Below, piece by piece: positions 27,966 to 36,503 of a stretch of DNA of 64,000 nucleotides. The DNA is taken from assembly GCF_030489605.1 (NCBI RefSeq), contig NZ_JAUKFY010000001.1:310001-374000 (forward strand), in the 5' to 3' direction. This DNA comes from Brevibacillus laterosporus (GTDB taxonomy: Bacteria > Bacillota > Bacilli > Brevibacillales > Brevibacillaceae). Under the pieces are notes generated by a model. That model did no database searches, was not told where the DNA came from, and was given only the letters and a program-made list of their open reading frames with translations. Made by a program: the position numbers and the translations under genes. The number at the start of each line of letters is the position of its first letter. Position 1 is the stretch's first letter.

Positions 27966-29117
27966 TTATGGCTTTCGTTTTTGCTCGTAAAGGTGAATGG
28001 TTTGTTCCGCCATTTGCTCAATTGTAAATTCACGGTCAATCATTTCAGTGCTGTTTTTAACTAAGCGTAGCTGAAGCTCATGATCCTGCCAAAGTCTGAG
28101 CATGGCCTGTGCTAAAACGCCCGCTTCAGCTGGAGGAACTAACAGTCCAGTTTCTTCTGAAATGACAAATTCACCCACACCTCCAACATCTGTAGCTATT
28201 ACAGGTAAAGATGCAGCCATTCCTTCAGCGATCGTATAACCTAGTCCTTCGTACAACGCAGCGTGCACATACATATCCAATGCTTGAAGACAACGAGGGA
28301 CATCGGTACGGAAGCCAACGAAGCGAACTCGCTCGGCAATTCCAAGCTGACGTGCTTGATCTTCAAGAGCTGGACGGTCTACACCATCCCCGATTATTGC
28401 TAAATAAAGTTTAGGATGGTTTTGCGTGCTAGCTAACACCTGAGCAAAAGCTTCAAGTAAATAAGGAAGTCCCTTGATCTGCACGATACGCCCGACGTTT
28501 CCAAACACAAAAGCATCGGCAGGGATTTCCCACTCTTTGCGTAGTGCGTCACGCACTTCTGCTTTATTTTCGATGCGGAACGGGGTAATATCCATTCCAT
28601 TAAAGATTACACTTGTTTTTTCTTGAGGAATGCCATCTTCTATTAAAACTGTTTGGAGTGCCTTACTTACCGTTATAAAGTGATCCGTCCAGCGGCGTGT
28701 TTGTTTTTCCATAAGGGTTGCGCCAAAAGAAGCCAGTGGACTTACGTAATCATATTTTAAATTACTATGGACTGTGGTAAATGTTGTGCAGTCCATTGAA
28801 CGAGTCGCCAACCTTCCCAAAAAGTTAGCTTTAACTCCGTGCGTATGCACAATGTCTGGATTCATAGCGATAATTTCCTGCTTTAATCCCTGCAAAATAC
28901 GGAAATCGAAGCGTCCATATGTATGTAATGTTGTCACTTTGATACCAGCTTCACGCAATTTTCTCGCAAATAACGCATCGTAAAAGCATACGACGGCTGC
29001 CTCTACTTGCTTCTTAGAAAAAGAAGTAAGCAGATTGAGAATATGCTGTTCAGCTCCACCAAATTCTCCACCGCCGATTACGTGGAGGACACGTAGTTTG
29101 CTTGTCATGTAATCCAC
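27966..29117 (-). CDS. glycosyltransferase family 4 protein
   Basis: A ~383-residue GT-B fold retaining glycosyltransferase, probably acting at the inner membrane face in surface polysaccharide synthesis. Seen: N-terminal acceptor domain GGGEFGGAEQHILNLL, VHTHGVKANFLGRLA, and the C-terminal donor domain with GNVGRIVQIKGLPYLLEAFA, then the EGLGYTIAEGMAASLPVIATDVGGVGE block carrying the EX7E-type glutamates. GTG 29117 has the best spacing to AAAGG; ATG 29108 is an alternative. It is transcribed away from the next glycosyltransferase. Confidence 0.86.
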   Translation of the reverse strand: MDYMTSKLRVLHVIGGGEFGGAEQHILNLLTSFSKKQVEAAVVCFYDALFARKLREAGIKVTTLHTYGRFDFRILQGLKQEIIAMNPDIVHTHGVKANFLGRLATRSMDCTTFTTVHSNLKYDYVSPLASFGATLMEKQTRRWTDHFITVSKALQTVLIEDGIPQEKTSVIFNGMDITPFRIENKAEVRDALRKEWEIPADAFVFGNVGRIVQIKGLPYLLEAFAQVLASTQNHPKLYLAIIGDGVDRPALEDQARQLGIAERVRFVGFRTDVPRCLQALDMYVHAALYEGLGYTIAEGMAASLPVIATDVGGVGEFVISEETGLLVPPAEAGVLAQAMLRLWQDHELQLRLVKNSTEMIDREFTIEQMAEQTIHLYEQKRKP

Positions 29118-29280
29118 CCGAACCTTTCCAACAGACCATTTCAAATATACCAGATGAAGCAGTGATTCGCAATATGACCGTACTTATGGTATGGTTAACG
29201 TGACATTTTTTTATAGACTTGTTTTAGCTTTAACAAGTGAATAACTGGTAGAAACGTGAATAAGGATGAGGAAAATAGAT

Positions 29281-30822
29281 ATGGACAAGCGACATAATGT
29301 ATTAATACTCTCGTATATATTTCCACCAATTGGAGGCGGTGGCGTTCCGCGTCCGCTTAAAATGGCTAAATATCTAGGGGAATTCGGCTGGGGTGTACAT
29401 GTGCTTACTGCTGATCCGAGCTATCATGCTACCCTTGATCCTAGTTTGCTGGCAGATGTTCCTGCAGATGTGCACATCCATCGAGCAAAGGAGCTGACTG
29501 CGAAATTCCGTAAACCAGCAAAAAATACGCAAGCATCGTCTGGCAAGCAAGGTGATACTAAGCAGGCCTCCAGTAATCCTACGGCAAGAAATAATGGATC
29601 CGATTCGAATTCTGATCGTGTAAAAGAAAAAGGGGAAGCCGACAGCAAGGGAACAGTCACAAAAGCAGAACATGTAGCAACAGCTTCAAGACAACAGACT
29701 GAGGGAAGCGATCAGCCTTCCTTGATTGCACGGCTTAAGAGCACATTATTACAAACAGCCAAAAAAATAAAGCCGTACCTGCTTATCCCGGATGATCAAA
29801 TATTATGGTATCCTGAGGCATTGAAGGTGGGGCGTGAGATCATGCGCAACCACCGCATTGATGTTATCTTCTCTACATCTGGTCCAGTAACAAACCACCT
29901 TGTTGCTCGTAAGCTAGCAGCAGAGTTCGGCTGTAAATGGATTGCAGACTTCCGAGATCCTTGGACTCAAAATATGCATCGGTCAGGTATAGCTTGGCGT
30001 GAGCGCCTGGAAGAGCGGATGGAAGCGAAGGTCATGAAGCAAGCTGATGTTATTACAACAGTGACTGCTACATTTGCTGAAAATTTCCAAACGAAATATC
30101 CAGCTACCGCAAACCGAATGGAGCTAATTTATAATGGATTTGACAAAGCCGATTTTGCAAAGCTGACTCCTGCACATACGGTGCCTGATCGGTTTCATGC
30201 CGCTTATGCAGGTATTTTATATCAGAAACGCAATCCGCGATTATTGCTGGGGGCGATCAAGGAATTGATTGATGAAGGCCTAGTTGATCAACAGGAGATA
30301 TGCTTATCCTTTGCAGGTGTCTTTGACTATCCGGGCTATACAGACAATCGAGATTGCGTAGAGCAGCTTGGTTTGCAGAAAGTAGTGAGAGTGCTGGGCA
30401 ATCTGCCTCATAAAGAAGCACTAGGCCTGATGAGTGGTGCAGATGCTCTATTGATGATTGGCGACGTGACTCCTGATGCAGGAGCCTATATCCCTGGTAA
30501 GCTTTATGAATACATGGGGGTTGGAAAGCCTATTTTAGCATTAAATATGCCAGGAGAGGCGACGGAGATCATTCAGCGCTTTGGTTTAGGGGAGGTAGCC
30601 AATCCTACTGATAAGGAAGCAATGAAGCAAGCGTATCTACATCTGTATCAGAAGTGGAAACAGCAAAAGGAGAACGGGGCTGGTCCACAACGCGATGAGA
30701 GCTTCTATGAACGTGTTAAGCGCTACGAACGACGTGAACAGGCTGGCCAACTGGCACAGGTTATGAATAAGCTAGTTGGCGATACTAGAGAAGCTCAGAA
30801 AGCAGACCCTGGGCAACAATAA
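29281..30822 (+). CDS. glycosyltransferase with an internal low-complexity insert
   Basis: A 513-residue GT-B glycosyltransferase of the WbuB/GT4-like type. Seen: SYIFPPIGGGGVPRPLKMAKYL at the N-terminus, DFRDPWTQN, and the donor half with YAGILYQKRNPRLLLGAIKE and YIPGKLYEYMGVGKPILAL. Between residues ~75 and 145 lies a Ser/Lys/Asn/Thr/Gln-rich insert (for example NPTARNNGSDSNSDRVKEKG) that is not part of the fold and is probably disordered. ATG 29281 is preferred over ATG 29266, which has its ribosome site touching the start codon. It diverges from the other glycosyltransferase gene. Confidence 0.82.
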   Translation: MDKRHNVLILSYIFPPIGGGGVPRPLKMAKYLGEFGWGVHVLTADPSYHATLDPSLLADVPADVHIHRAKELTAKFRKPAKNTQASSGKQGDTKQASSNPTARNNGSDSNSDRVKEKGEADSKGTVTKAEHVATASRQQTEGSDQPSLIARLKSTLLQTAKKIKPYLLIPDDQILWYPEALKVGREIMRNHRIDVIFSTSGPVTNHLVARKLAAEFGCKWIADFRDPWTQNMHRSGIAWRERLEERMEAKVMKQADVITTVTATFAENFQTKYPATANRMELIYNGFDKADFAKLTPAHTVPDRFHAAYAGILYQKRNPRLLLGAIKELIDEGLVDQQEICLSFAGVFDYPGYTDNRDCVEQLGLQKVVRVLGNLPHKEALGLMSGADALLMIGDVTPDAGAYIPGKLYEYMGVGKPILALNMPGEATEIIQRFGLGEVANPTDKEAMKQAYLHLYQKWKQQKENGAGPQRDESFYERVKRYERREQAGQLAQVMNKLVGDTREAQKADPGQQ

Positions 30823-30833
30823 ACTAACAGCAG

Positions 30834-30869
30834 AAGCGTGTTTGAGTGTCACACACTCGCACGCTTTTT
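30834..30869 (+). terminator. terminator after the insert-bearing glycosyltransferase
   Basis: AAGCGTG..GAGTGT pairs with ACACTC..CACGCTT around a tiny loop, followed by a T-run. Confidence 0.85.
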
Positions 30870-30891
30870 GTAATGGTTCAGAACAAATACA

Positions 30892-30939
30892 AAAAAACTC
30901 TCTATCGGTCAGTAACTGACAAGCAATAGAGAGTTTTTT
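30892..30939. terminator. bidirectional terminator before the reverse-strand lipoprotein gene
   Basis: AAAAAACTCTCTAT pairs with ATAGAGAGTTTTTT, with inner TCAGT/ACTGA pairing. It ends the reverse-strand operon that finishes at 30963 and can also back up the forward terminator. Confidence 0.85.
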
Positions 30940-30962
30940 ATTTGTAAAGCTGATCCTATAAA

Positions 30963-31796
30963 TTAATCAAGTAAATATTTTTTCACTTCTTCTGGATCTT
31001 TCATTTTAATGTTTTCCCCATATTTAAAGAAAGTGAACTTAACTTCCTGATCCATGTAGCCACCACCTGGGATCGGCAGGATAATCCAGGTTTGATAGCT
31101 ATGAATCAATCCATCATCCTTCCCAATTCCTACGGTCATCTTAATGGTGGTGTTAGCCAGAATCTCGTTGATATCCGGACGATCCTGTAATTGCTCCTTA
31201 AAGGCTGCAAAAAGATCGCTATCAGCCTTCTCTACCCATTCCTTACCCGTAATTTTGATCTGATACGGAATAGTCTCTGTGCTAATCACCTTTTCATCAG
31301 GCATCTGCACTGCTTTGTCTAAGAAAGGTAACCAGGCTTCATAACCGCGAAATACATCGATAGGAATCGGTTCCTCGCGTGCTGTGATCCAGTTGCCGCC
31401 TTTGAAAATATAGCGTTCGTCACCCTTACGGTAGTAAACAAATTCCTGACGAGCGATACGACCAGTCACCTGATAAGCATCTGGTCCTTCCACGATACCA
31501 TCAAACATACTTGTAGTCTCACGTGACATCATCCGATTTTTCACGTAGCCGCTGAACCAGTATTTACTAGGATCGACCTTAGTTTTGACACCATTTTTCA
31601 TCATCTCAAAGGAAGACTTTCCCTTTTCCAAAGCAGCACGTAAAACGGCAGCAGGATTTTCAGCAGGGGTAATGCCGGCAGGAGCCGTATCCTCAAGCTT
31701 TACAAACTCCTTTGGAGCAGATTCATACGTACAACCGGAGAGGAGAGTGAGCGCAGTTATGCTCGCCAGCAACCATTTTCCCTTATTTCGAAGCAT
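30963..31796 (-). CDS. lipoprotein, unknown function
   Basis: A 277-residue secreted lipoprotein. Seen: a short basic N-terminus, hydrophobic core LLASITALTL and lipobox LLSGC (Cys at ~21). The mature part, with a MMKNGVKTKVDPSKYWFSGYV region, repeated YYRKG/YIFKGG beta segments and TYTLxx-like beta pattern, resembles the general LolA/LppX-like lipid-carrier style of Bacillus lipoproteins, but this is a fold guess only. It overlaps the upstream membrane-protein gene by 14 nt, so the two are translated together and probably act together at the outer membrane face. Confidence 0.7.
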   Translation of the reverse strand: MLRNKGKWLLASITALTLLSGCTYESAPKEFVKLEDTAPAGITPAENPAAVLRAALEKGKSSFEMMKNGVKTKVDPSKYWFSGYVKNRMMSRETTSMFDGIVEGPDAYQVTGRIARQEFVYYRKGDERYIFKGGNWITAREEPIPIDVFRGYEAWLPFLDKAVQMPDEKVISTETIPYQIKITGKEWVEKADSDLFAAFKEQLQDRPDINEILANTTIKMTVGIGKDDGLIHSYQTWIILPIPGGGYMDQEVKFTFFKYGENIKMKDPEEVKKYLLD

Positions 31797-33429
31797 AATG
31801 AACCCTCCTCACGATACCAAAAGCAAACAGTGCTATGGTGATGCCGACAGCGATTGGGAAGACAGGGATCTGATGGCGTTTGAATACTAGAATACGATGA
31901 TTATCGTACATCGTAGCAACCAGCTCGTTCTCTTGGTCTCCGTCAATGTCTCCAACTTGGATTTTAATTAATGGTAAATAAATCTTCCAATTTTGCTTCA
32001 GCCCATCCTGTGTATAGTCAAAGCCGGAGAGATAACGACGGTCAAAGCTACTCACCCAGCTTTTTGCTTGAGCAATCAGCTCTGGATGTTCGTTCTTACC
32101 AATGCTTGCATAATTGGATAAGCGGAAGCTTGTGTCTTTTTCACTACTTGCAAATAACATATCCCATTTACCGTCCGCGGTTGGGCGTAGGATATACGAA
32201 GGAACGCCGCCAATCAACAGCTCGTCCTGATTATCATGGTCGATGTCTGCTACCATAATATCGCTCATTGCAAGTCCACCCTTTAGGGATTTACGATTTA
32301 AGCGGTAGCTTTCTTCCACAGTAGCATCAGGTTTAACGGTAATGACAGCTAGGTCTTCGTCCAATACCAGAAGTCCTTCTTCTCCACCAGGAAGGCGCAT
32401 CGTGTCTAAAATCTTAGTACCACGAGTCTTGTACTGGAAGGAGATTTGACCATAGGAGCCAGTTAAAAATCCATTTTTAATCTCCACATCATGGAATTTG
32501 GTTGGCTTATTAAATTGATTGGTTTTATACGTATAACCATCTTGGTCAGTCAATTTTTTATCTACCTGTGCCAAATCCAGCAATAAAGCGCGGAATGGCG
32601 CTGTACCGGACTGCATCATGGCTTCTGTGTAGCTTTGACGCTGTACGGTAGGCACTAATTGCTTCTCCGTCTGCGCGTAATATGGGAACCCAGGGTAGTC
32701 CGTTGGCATTTGTGCCAAAGCGTTTTTCCACTGCTGTGGCGTAAACTGATCTTGCTTTAACCGCACAAGCTTGCCGTCTTTCCATTTTAAAACATAAAGC
32801 GAAATAGGCTCATCTTTTAAATAGAGAAGTTTTTCAGCAGTTGCCTTTTTTTCTTCCGGTGTTTCTGGAATTTTATCTTCTTCTACATCTGCAACTTCAT
32901 CTGCGTTGCCATACGTCAGAATTTCCATTGTTCCATCACCGTCAATGTCATACAGGGTGATTGGGAAGTAGTCGACCCATTCCCCTTTATACAGACGGTC
33001 TGTTTCTGCTTTTAAAACAAAATGATTAATCGCTGCCAGATTATCACGCGCATAGGTGAAATTAGTCAAGCAAGCTACTGCAACAAGTGCAAATACAGCG
33101 TTCCATTTCACTTTACCGTAAAACTTAACCAGTAAAGCAATTGCAATAATTGCTCCAAACGCGCCTATTACATATTTGACCAAGATACGATCATCTAATG
33201 TGGTCAATGCTTTATCTAACAGCAAAAAACCAATTGTAAAAATAATCACCTGACGCCGTTCCTTTTTATGAATGAGGAAGTACGTCCCAATAAGCAGTGG
33301 CACAAAGATCACGAGTGCAATCCATGACAGATCAATAAAAGCGACCTTGACCACCAAGTTATAAGCGATAAACAGGGCAAAGGCATAAACTGCCCAGTAT
33401 AAGGTTTGCAGCCTAAACAGCTGTCGCAT
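31783..33429 (-). CDS. membrane protein with EF-hand-like (FG-GAP/VCBS) calcium motifs
   Basis: A 548-residue protein. The first ~150 residues hold about five transmembrane helices, then a large extracytoplasmic domain, then one last helix near the C-terminus (FPIAVGITIALFAFGI). In the domain three acidic loops, YDIDGDGTMEIL, ADIDHDNQDELLIGG and GDIDGDQENELVA, have the DxDxDG-type pattern of FG-GAP/VCBS calcium-binding repeats found in surface proteins. Start at ATG 33429 behind AAAGGTG. It lies between an O-antigen-ligase-like gene and a lipoprotein gene on one transcript. I know no named family; a role in polysaccharide assembly or attachment is inferred from context. Confidence 0.7.
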   Translation of the reverse strand: MRQLFRLQTLYWAVYAFALFIAYNLVVKVAFIDLSWIALVIFVPLLIGTYFLIHKKERRQVIIFTIGFLLLDKALTTLDDRILVKYVIGAFGAIIAIALLVKFYGKVKWNAVFALVAVACLTNFTYARDNLAAINHFVLKAETDRLYKGEWVDYFPITLYDIDGDGTMEILTYGNADEVADVEEDKIPETPEEKKATAEKLLYLKDEPISLYVLKWKDGKLVRLKQDQFTPQQWKNALAQMPTDYPGFPYYAQTEKQLVPTVQRQSYTEAMMQSGTAPFRALLLDLAQVDKKLTDQDGYTYKTNQFNKPTKFHDVEIKNGFLTGSYGQISFQYKTRGTKILDTMRLPGGEEGLLVLDEDLAVITVKPDATVEESYRLNRKSLKGGLAMSDIMVADIDHDNQDELLIGGVPSYILRPTADGKWDMLFASSEKDTSFRLSNYASIGKNEHPELIAQAKSWVSSFDRRYLSGFDYTQDGLKQNWKIYLPLIKIQVGDIDGDQENELVATMYDNHRILVFKRHQIPVFPIAVGITIALFAFGIVRRVHYASK

Positions 33430-33449
33430 ACAATTCACCTTTTTCTCGT

Positions 33450-34730
33450 TTAAGATCTGGAGCCAATTTTGCGGTTGGCGTACCGGAAGTCAAGAGTGGC
33501 TAGTGCCGCTACCATTCCGCCTAAGAGCCAGAAGAAGGTAGACATAAACGGCACTTCAAAGATGTTTTCCACAAAATTGTGAAAGAACACTGCCAGAAAA
33601 CCGCAGAATAATCCTAAGCCTGTATAGAAATACGGCGTGTTTTTCCAGCGCAGGGTCGCCTGAGCCGCATACTTAACAATGGCAAGCATCATGGTAACCA
33701 ATAGAGTCAAGCCAATGATCCCTGTTTCAGCCAACGTTTTAAAAATATAGCTGTCAGTATAGATGGTTCCAAAATAACGGGAACCCACGGCTCCGCCCCA
33801 ATGACCAGGTCCAGCACCAAATAATGGTTCTAGTCGCATCCGGTGGTAAGCATTCGTCCAACGCGCGACTCGGCCGCTTTGGCTGCTCTTTTCCCAATAG
33901 TCCTCAGTAAACAGAGTAGTAATGCGGTTTTGTACCTTACCGATGACAGGAGTTGTCTCTGGTACAGCCAATAAAACAACACCGCCAATTATGGCTACGG
34001 CTACAATGGATAAGAAAACTTTCCGGTTCACAAATACAGAGCCAATGACTAATACAGCAAGCAGAGCGAACCAAGCTCCGCGCGAGCCTGTTGCAATAAG
34101 GCAAACTAGCATGATCAGGGATGTCAGCCCCCAGATAAGCTTTTGCTTTTTCGTTATCCCTTGCAAAAATAGGCCGGCTGCAATTGGAATGGTAAGGATC
34201 ATGTAGCTACCCAAAACGTTCGGGCTTGTTACAATGGAGAATGCACGTCTCTTCATTGATTCGTTTTCTCCTGTCCAGGAGCTGTTTACTTCCACCCCAA
34301 GTACAACCTGCATTACGCCAATCAAGGCTACGAATAGACCAACTAAGGTGAAGGCTTTCAAGAAACTCTGCATTTGTTCTTTCGACTCAATGAGATAGAA
34401 GCCGATTAATAATGCAACCATATATTGGAATATAGCTCGAAAACCTTCCACGCTAGCATTAAAATTAGTCATATCCATAAACATAAGTCCCAGGCCAAAT
34501 ATCAAAAAGGCAAGGAACGCATGTTTAATGCCAGGCATGGTACGGTGGCCTTTTGCATACGCAATAAAGGTAAACAGAAGGAGGACAGTAAGTACGCCTT
34601 CATCCCACAAAGAAACAATAAATCCAATCGGGATAAATTTACGCATTGCGTAATCAATGATAGGATAGGTGAGTAATAAGTAAATCCAGTTGGTAGGATT
34701 CATAACCAACTTTTTTAGATTCGTTTTCAA
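33450..34730 (-). CDS. O-antigen ligase/polymerase family membrane protein
   Basis: A ~426-residue polytopic protein with about 11-12 hydrophobic helices and the Wzy_C/WaaL-type periplasmic loop: GRVARWTNAYHRMRLEPLFG followed by GAGPGHWGG, then ETGIIGLTLLVTMM. Members polymerise or ligate glycans outside the membrane. The frame is open further upstream, but TTG 34730 follows a GTAGGGGGAC site and gives a normal N-terminus, so I use it. First gene of the reverse operon with the VCBS-like and lipoprotein genes. Confidence 0.82.
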   Translation of the reverse strand: MKTNLKKLVMNPTNWIYLLLTYPIIDYAMRKFIPIGFIVSLWDEGVLTVLLLFTFIAYAKGHRTMPGIKHAFLAFLIFGLGLMFMDMTNFNASVEGFRAIFQYMVALLIGFYLIESKEQMQSFLKAFTLVGLFVALIGVMQVVLGVEVNSSWTGENESMKRRAFSIVTSPNVLGSYMILTIPIAAGLFLQGITKKQKLIWGLTSLIMLVCLIATGSRGAWFALLAVLVIGSVFVNRKVFLSIVAVAIIGGVVLLAVPETTPVIGKVQNRITTLFTEDYWEKSSQSGRVARWTNAYHRMRLEPLFGAGPGHWGGAVGSRYFGTIYTDSYIFKTLAETGIIGLTLLVTMMLAIVKYAAQATLRWKNTPYFYTGLGLFCGFLAVFFHNFVENIFEVPFMSTFFWLLGGMVAALATLDFRYANRKIGSRS

Positions 34731-34860
34731 GCGAAGTCCCCCTACACATATGTTCGACCCTACCATTATAATGAATCATAAGATAGGGTAGCAAGGAAAA
34801 GAAATCTAGCGTTGTTAACTGACAGATAAGTAGCGCGCAAGAATTAGGAGATTACGAGCT

Positions 34861-36387
34861 GTGAATTTACTAAAAACTGCATCCATGATAGTAGTAATAA
34901 CATTAATAGGACGCTTGCTAGGCTTTGTTCGCACACTCTATGTTTCACATTTGTATGGAACAGGAATGGAGGCGGATGCCTACTTTCTTGCCTTAACGAT
35001 TCCCATGACCTTGTTCATGATCATTCCGGGAGCGATCAATGCAGTGATGATCCCCACTATGCGAGGAATACTAGAAGATAATCAGACACAGAAGGCTTCT
35101 GTTCTCTACCATAAAATGCTGGCGCTCATAATCTTTAGCTTTTTTGCCCTGACTGTGGCCGGCTATTTCCTCTCTCCCCAGATTGCTCTGATGTATGGAG
35201 TGAGCGGTGAGAAAGCGGCACTTACCATCCGGCAATTACAGTTGATGTGGCCATCTGTTTTCTTTATTGGTCTAGCTGGATTATGGGCAAGCGTCTTAAA
35301 TGCGCATCATCATTTCTTTACATCTACATTAGGCACGGTAGCGAACAGTGTTATTGTTATCCTTGCCATGGTTGCTCTGGTACCAATCGTTGGAGTAGAT
35401 GGTTTATCAATAGCGACCACTCTTGGTTATGTAGCTGCTTTAGTCGTGATGTGGCCAGCCATGCGTAAATATGGCTATAGTCAACGGTTTAACCTGCAAT
35501 ATCGTCAGGACGCTGAATTGCGTAGCATGGGTGAACGGGTTGTGCCAATCCTCATTGGTTCCGTTATCTCGCAAACCACCACCTTTCTGGAACGTGGATT
35601 AACTACGGGGCTTGGGGATGGAAAGGTTGCGGCACTTTCTTATGCTAATCAGATTGCTCAGCTACCAATGGCTATTTTTGTTGGGGCATTTACATTACCC
35701 TTATTTCCACTGCTGGCCAATTACGTAAAGCGTAAAGAAATGCATTTAATGAAAGCTACGCTGGAAAAAGGGTTGTCTTATTTACTAATTTTGTTGTTTC
35801 CAGTGACGATTGGCTTCATTTTATACGGCGAAAATTTGATTAGTCTTCTGTTTGTTCGCCAATCGGGCGCTTTTAACGAAGAAGCATTAGCTTGGACTGC
35901 CTTTGGTCTTATTTTCTATGGCATGGGTCTTTATTTCTTAGCGGCCCGCGATTTGATTACACGTGCGTTTTATGCCTTAGAAAACACCCGTACACCCGTG
36001 ATTGTGGGAGTGATAGGAATCGGAGTTTACCTGTTGACTGCTAAAATGTTTACCCCGCTTTTAGAGCATGGCGGTGTAGCATTAAGTGCTTCTGTATCCG
36101 CAATGGTGCAGTCTATTCTATTGTTTTTGTTACTCTGGCGATCCATTGGTCAGCTTCTTACTTGGGACTTCCTGTTGACAGTAGCAAAGGTTTTGATTGC
36201 CTGCGCAGTCATGTCCGTTGTCGCCTTCATTCTCCGAGTTCTGATGCTGGAATCGGGTAGGCTTCTCGATTTGCTGGTAGGCGGTACCGTGTCTACAGTC
36301 ATTTACTTTACAGTGTTGTTTATTTTGCGCGAACCGCTTGTGAAGGATATTGTCGGCAAGATAGCGGGACGCTTTATAAAGAAGTAG
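34861..36387 (+). CDS. murJ: MurJ/MviN-family lipid-linked oligosaccharide flippase
   Basis: A 508-residue MOP-superfamily transporter with about 14 helices. Seen: the N-terminal GRLLGFVRTLYVSHLYGTGMEADAYFLA region and a family-typical PTMRGILE motif in the first loop, then ARDLITRAFYALENTRTPV, a MurJ hallmark in the C-terminal half. It flips lipid II or, given its neighbours, a lipid-linked surface polysaccharide unit; sequence alone does not decide. GTG start behind AGGAGATTACGAG. It diverges from the ligase gene. Confidence 0.85.
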   Translation: MNLLKTASMIVVITLIGRLLGFVRTLYVSHLYGTGMEADAYFLALTIPMTLFMIIPGAINAVMIPTMRGILEDNQTQKASVLYHKMLALIIFSFFALTVAGYFLSPQIALMYGVSGEKAALTIRQLQLMWPSVFFIGLAGLWASVLNAHHHFFTSTLGTVANSVIVILAMVALVPIVGVDGLSIATTLGYVAALVVMWPAMRKYGYSQRFNLQYRQDAELRSMGERVVPILIGSVISQTTTFLERGLTTGLGDGKVAALSYANQIAQLPMAIFVGAFTLPLFPLLANYVKRKEMHLMKATLEKGLSYLLILLFPVTIGFILYGENLISLLFVRQSGAFNEEALAWTAFGLIFYGMGLYFLAARDLITRAFYALENTRTPVIVGVIGIGVYLLTAKMFTPLLEHGGVALSASVSAMVQSILLFLLLWRSIGQLLTWDFLLTVAKVLIACAVMSVVAFILRVLMLESGRLLDLLVGGTVSTVIYFTVLFILREPLVKDIVGKIAGRFIKK

Positions 36388-36439
36388 GAGACATTCTCTA
36401 TCAAATGACGATTAGCAAGAGAAAAGGTTTCTCCCTATA

Positions 36440-36484
36440 TAGAAAAAGGCATTCGCTGTATTGTGTACGGTGATTGCCTTTTCT
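36440..36484. terminator. hairpin between the flippase and TcaA-like genes
   Basis: AGAAAAAGGCATTCGCTGTA pairs with TACGGTGATTGCCTTTTCT (some G-U pairs) and may terminate both converging genes. Confidence 0.65.
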
Positions 36485-36503
36485 CATTTCTATAACGTTT
36501 TGC

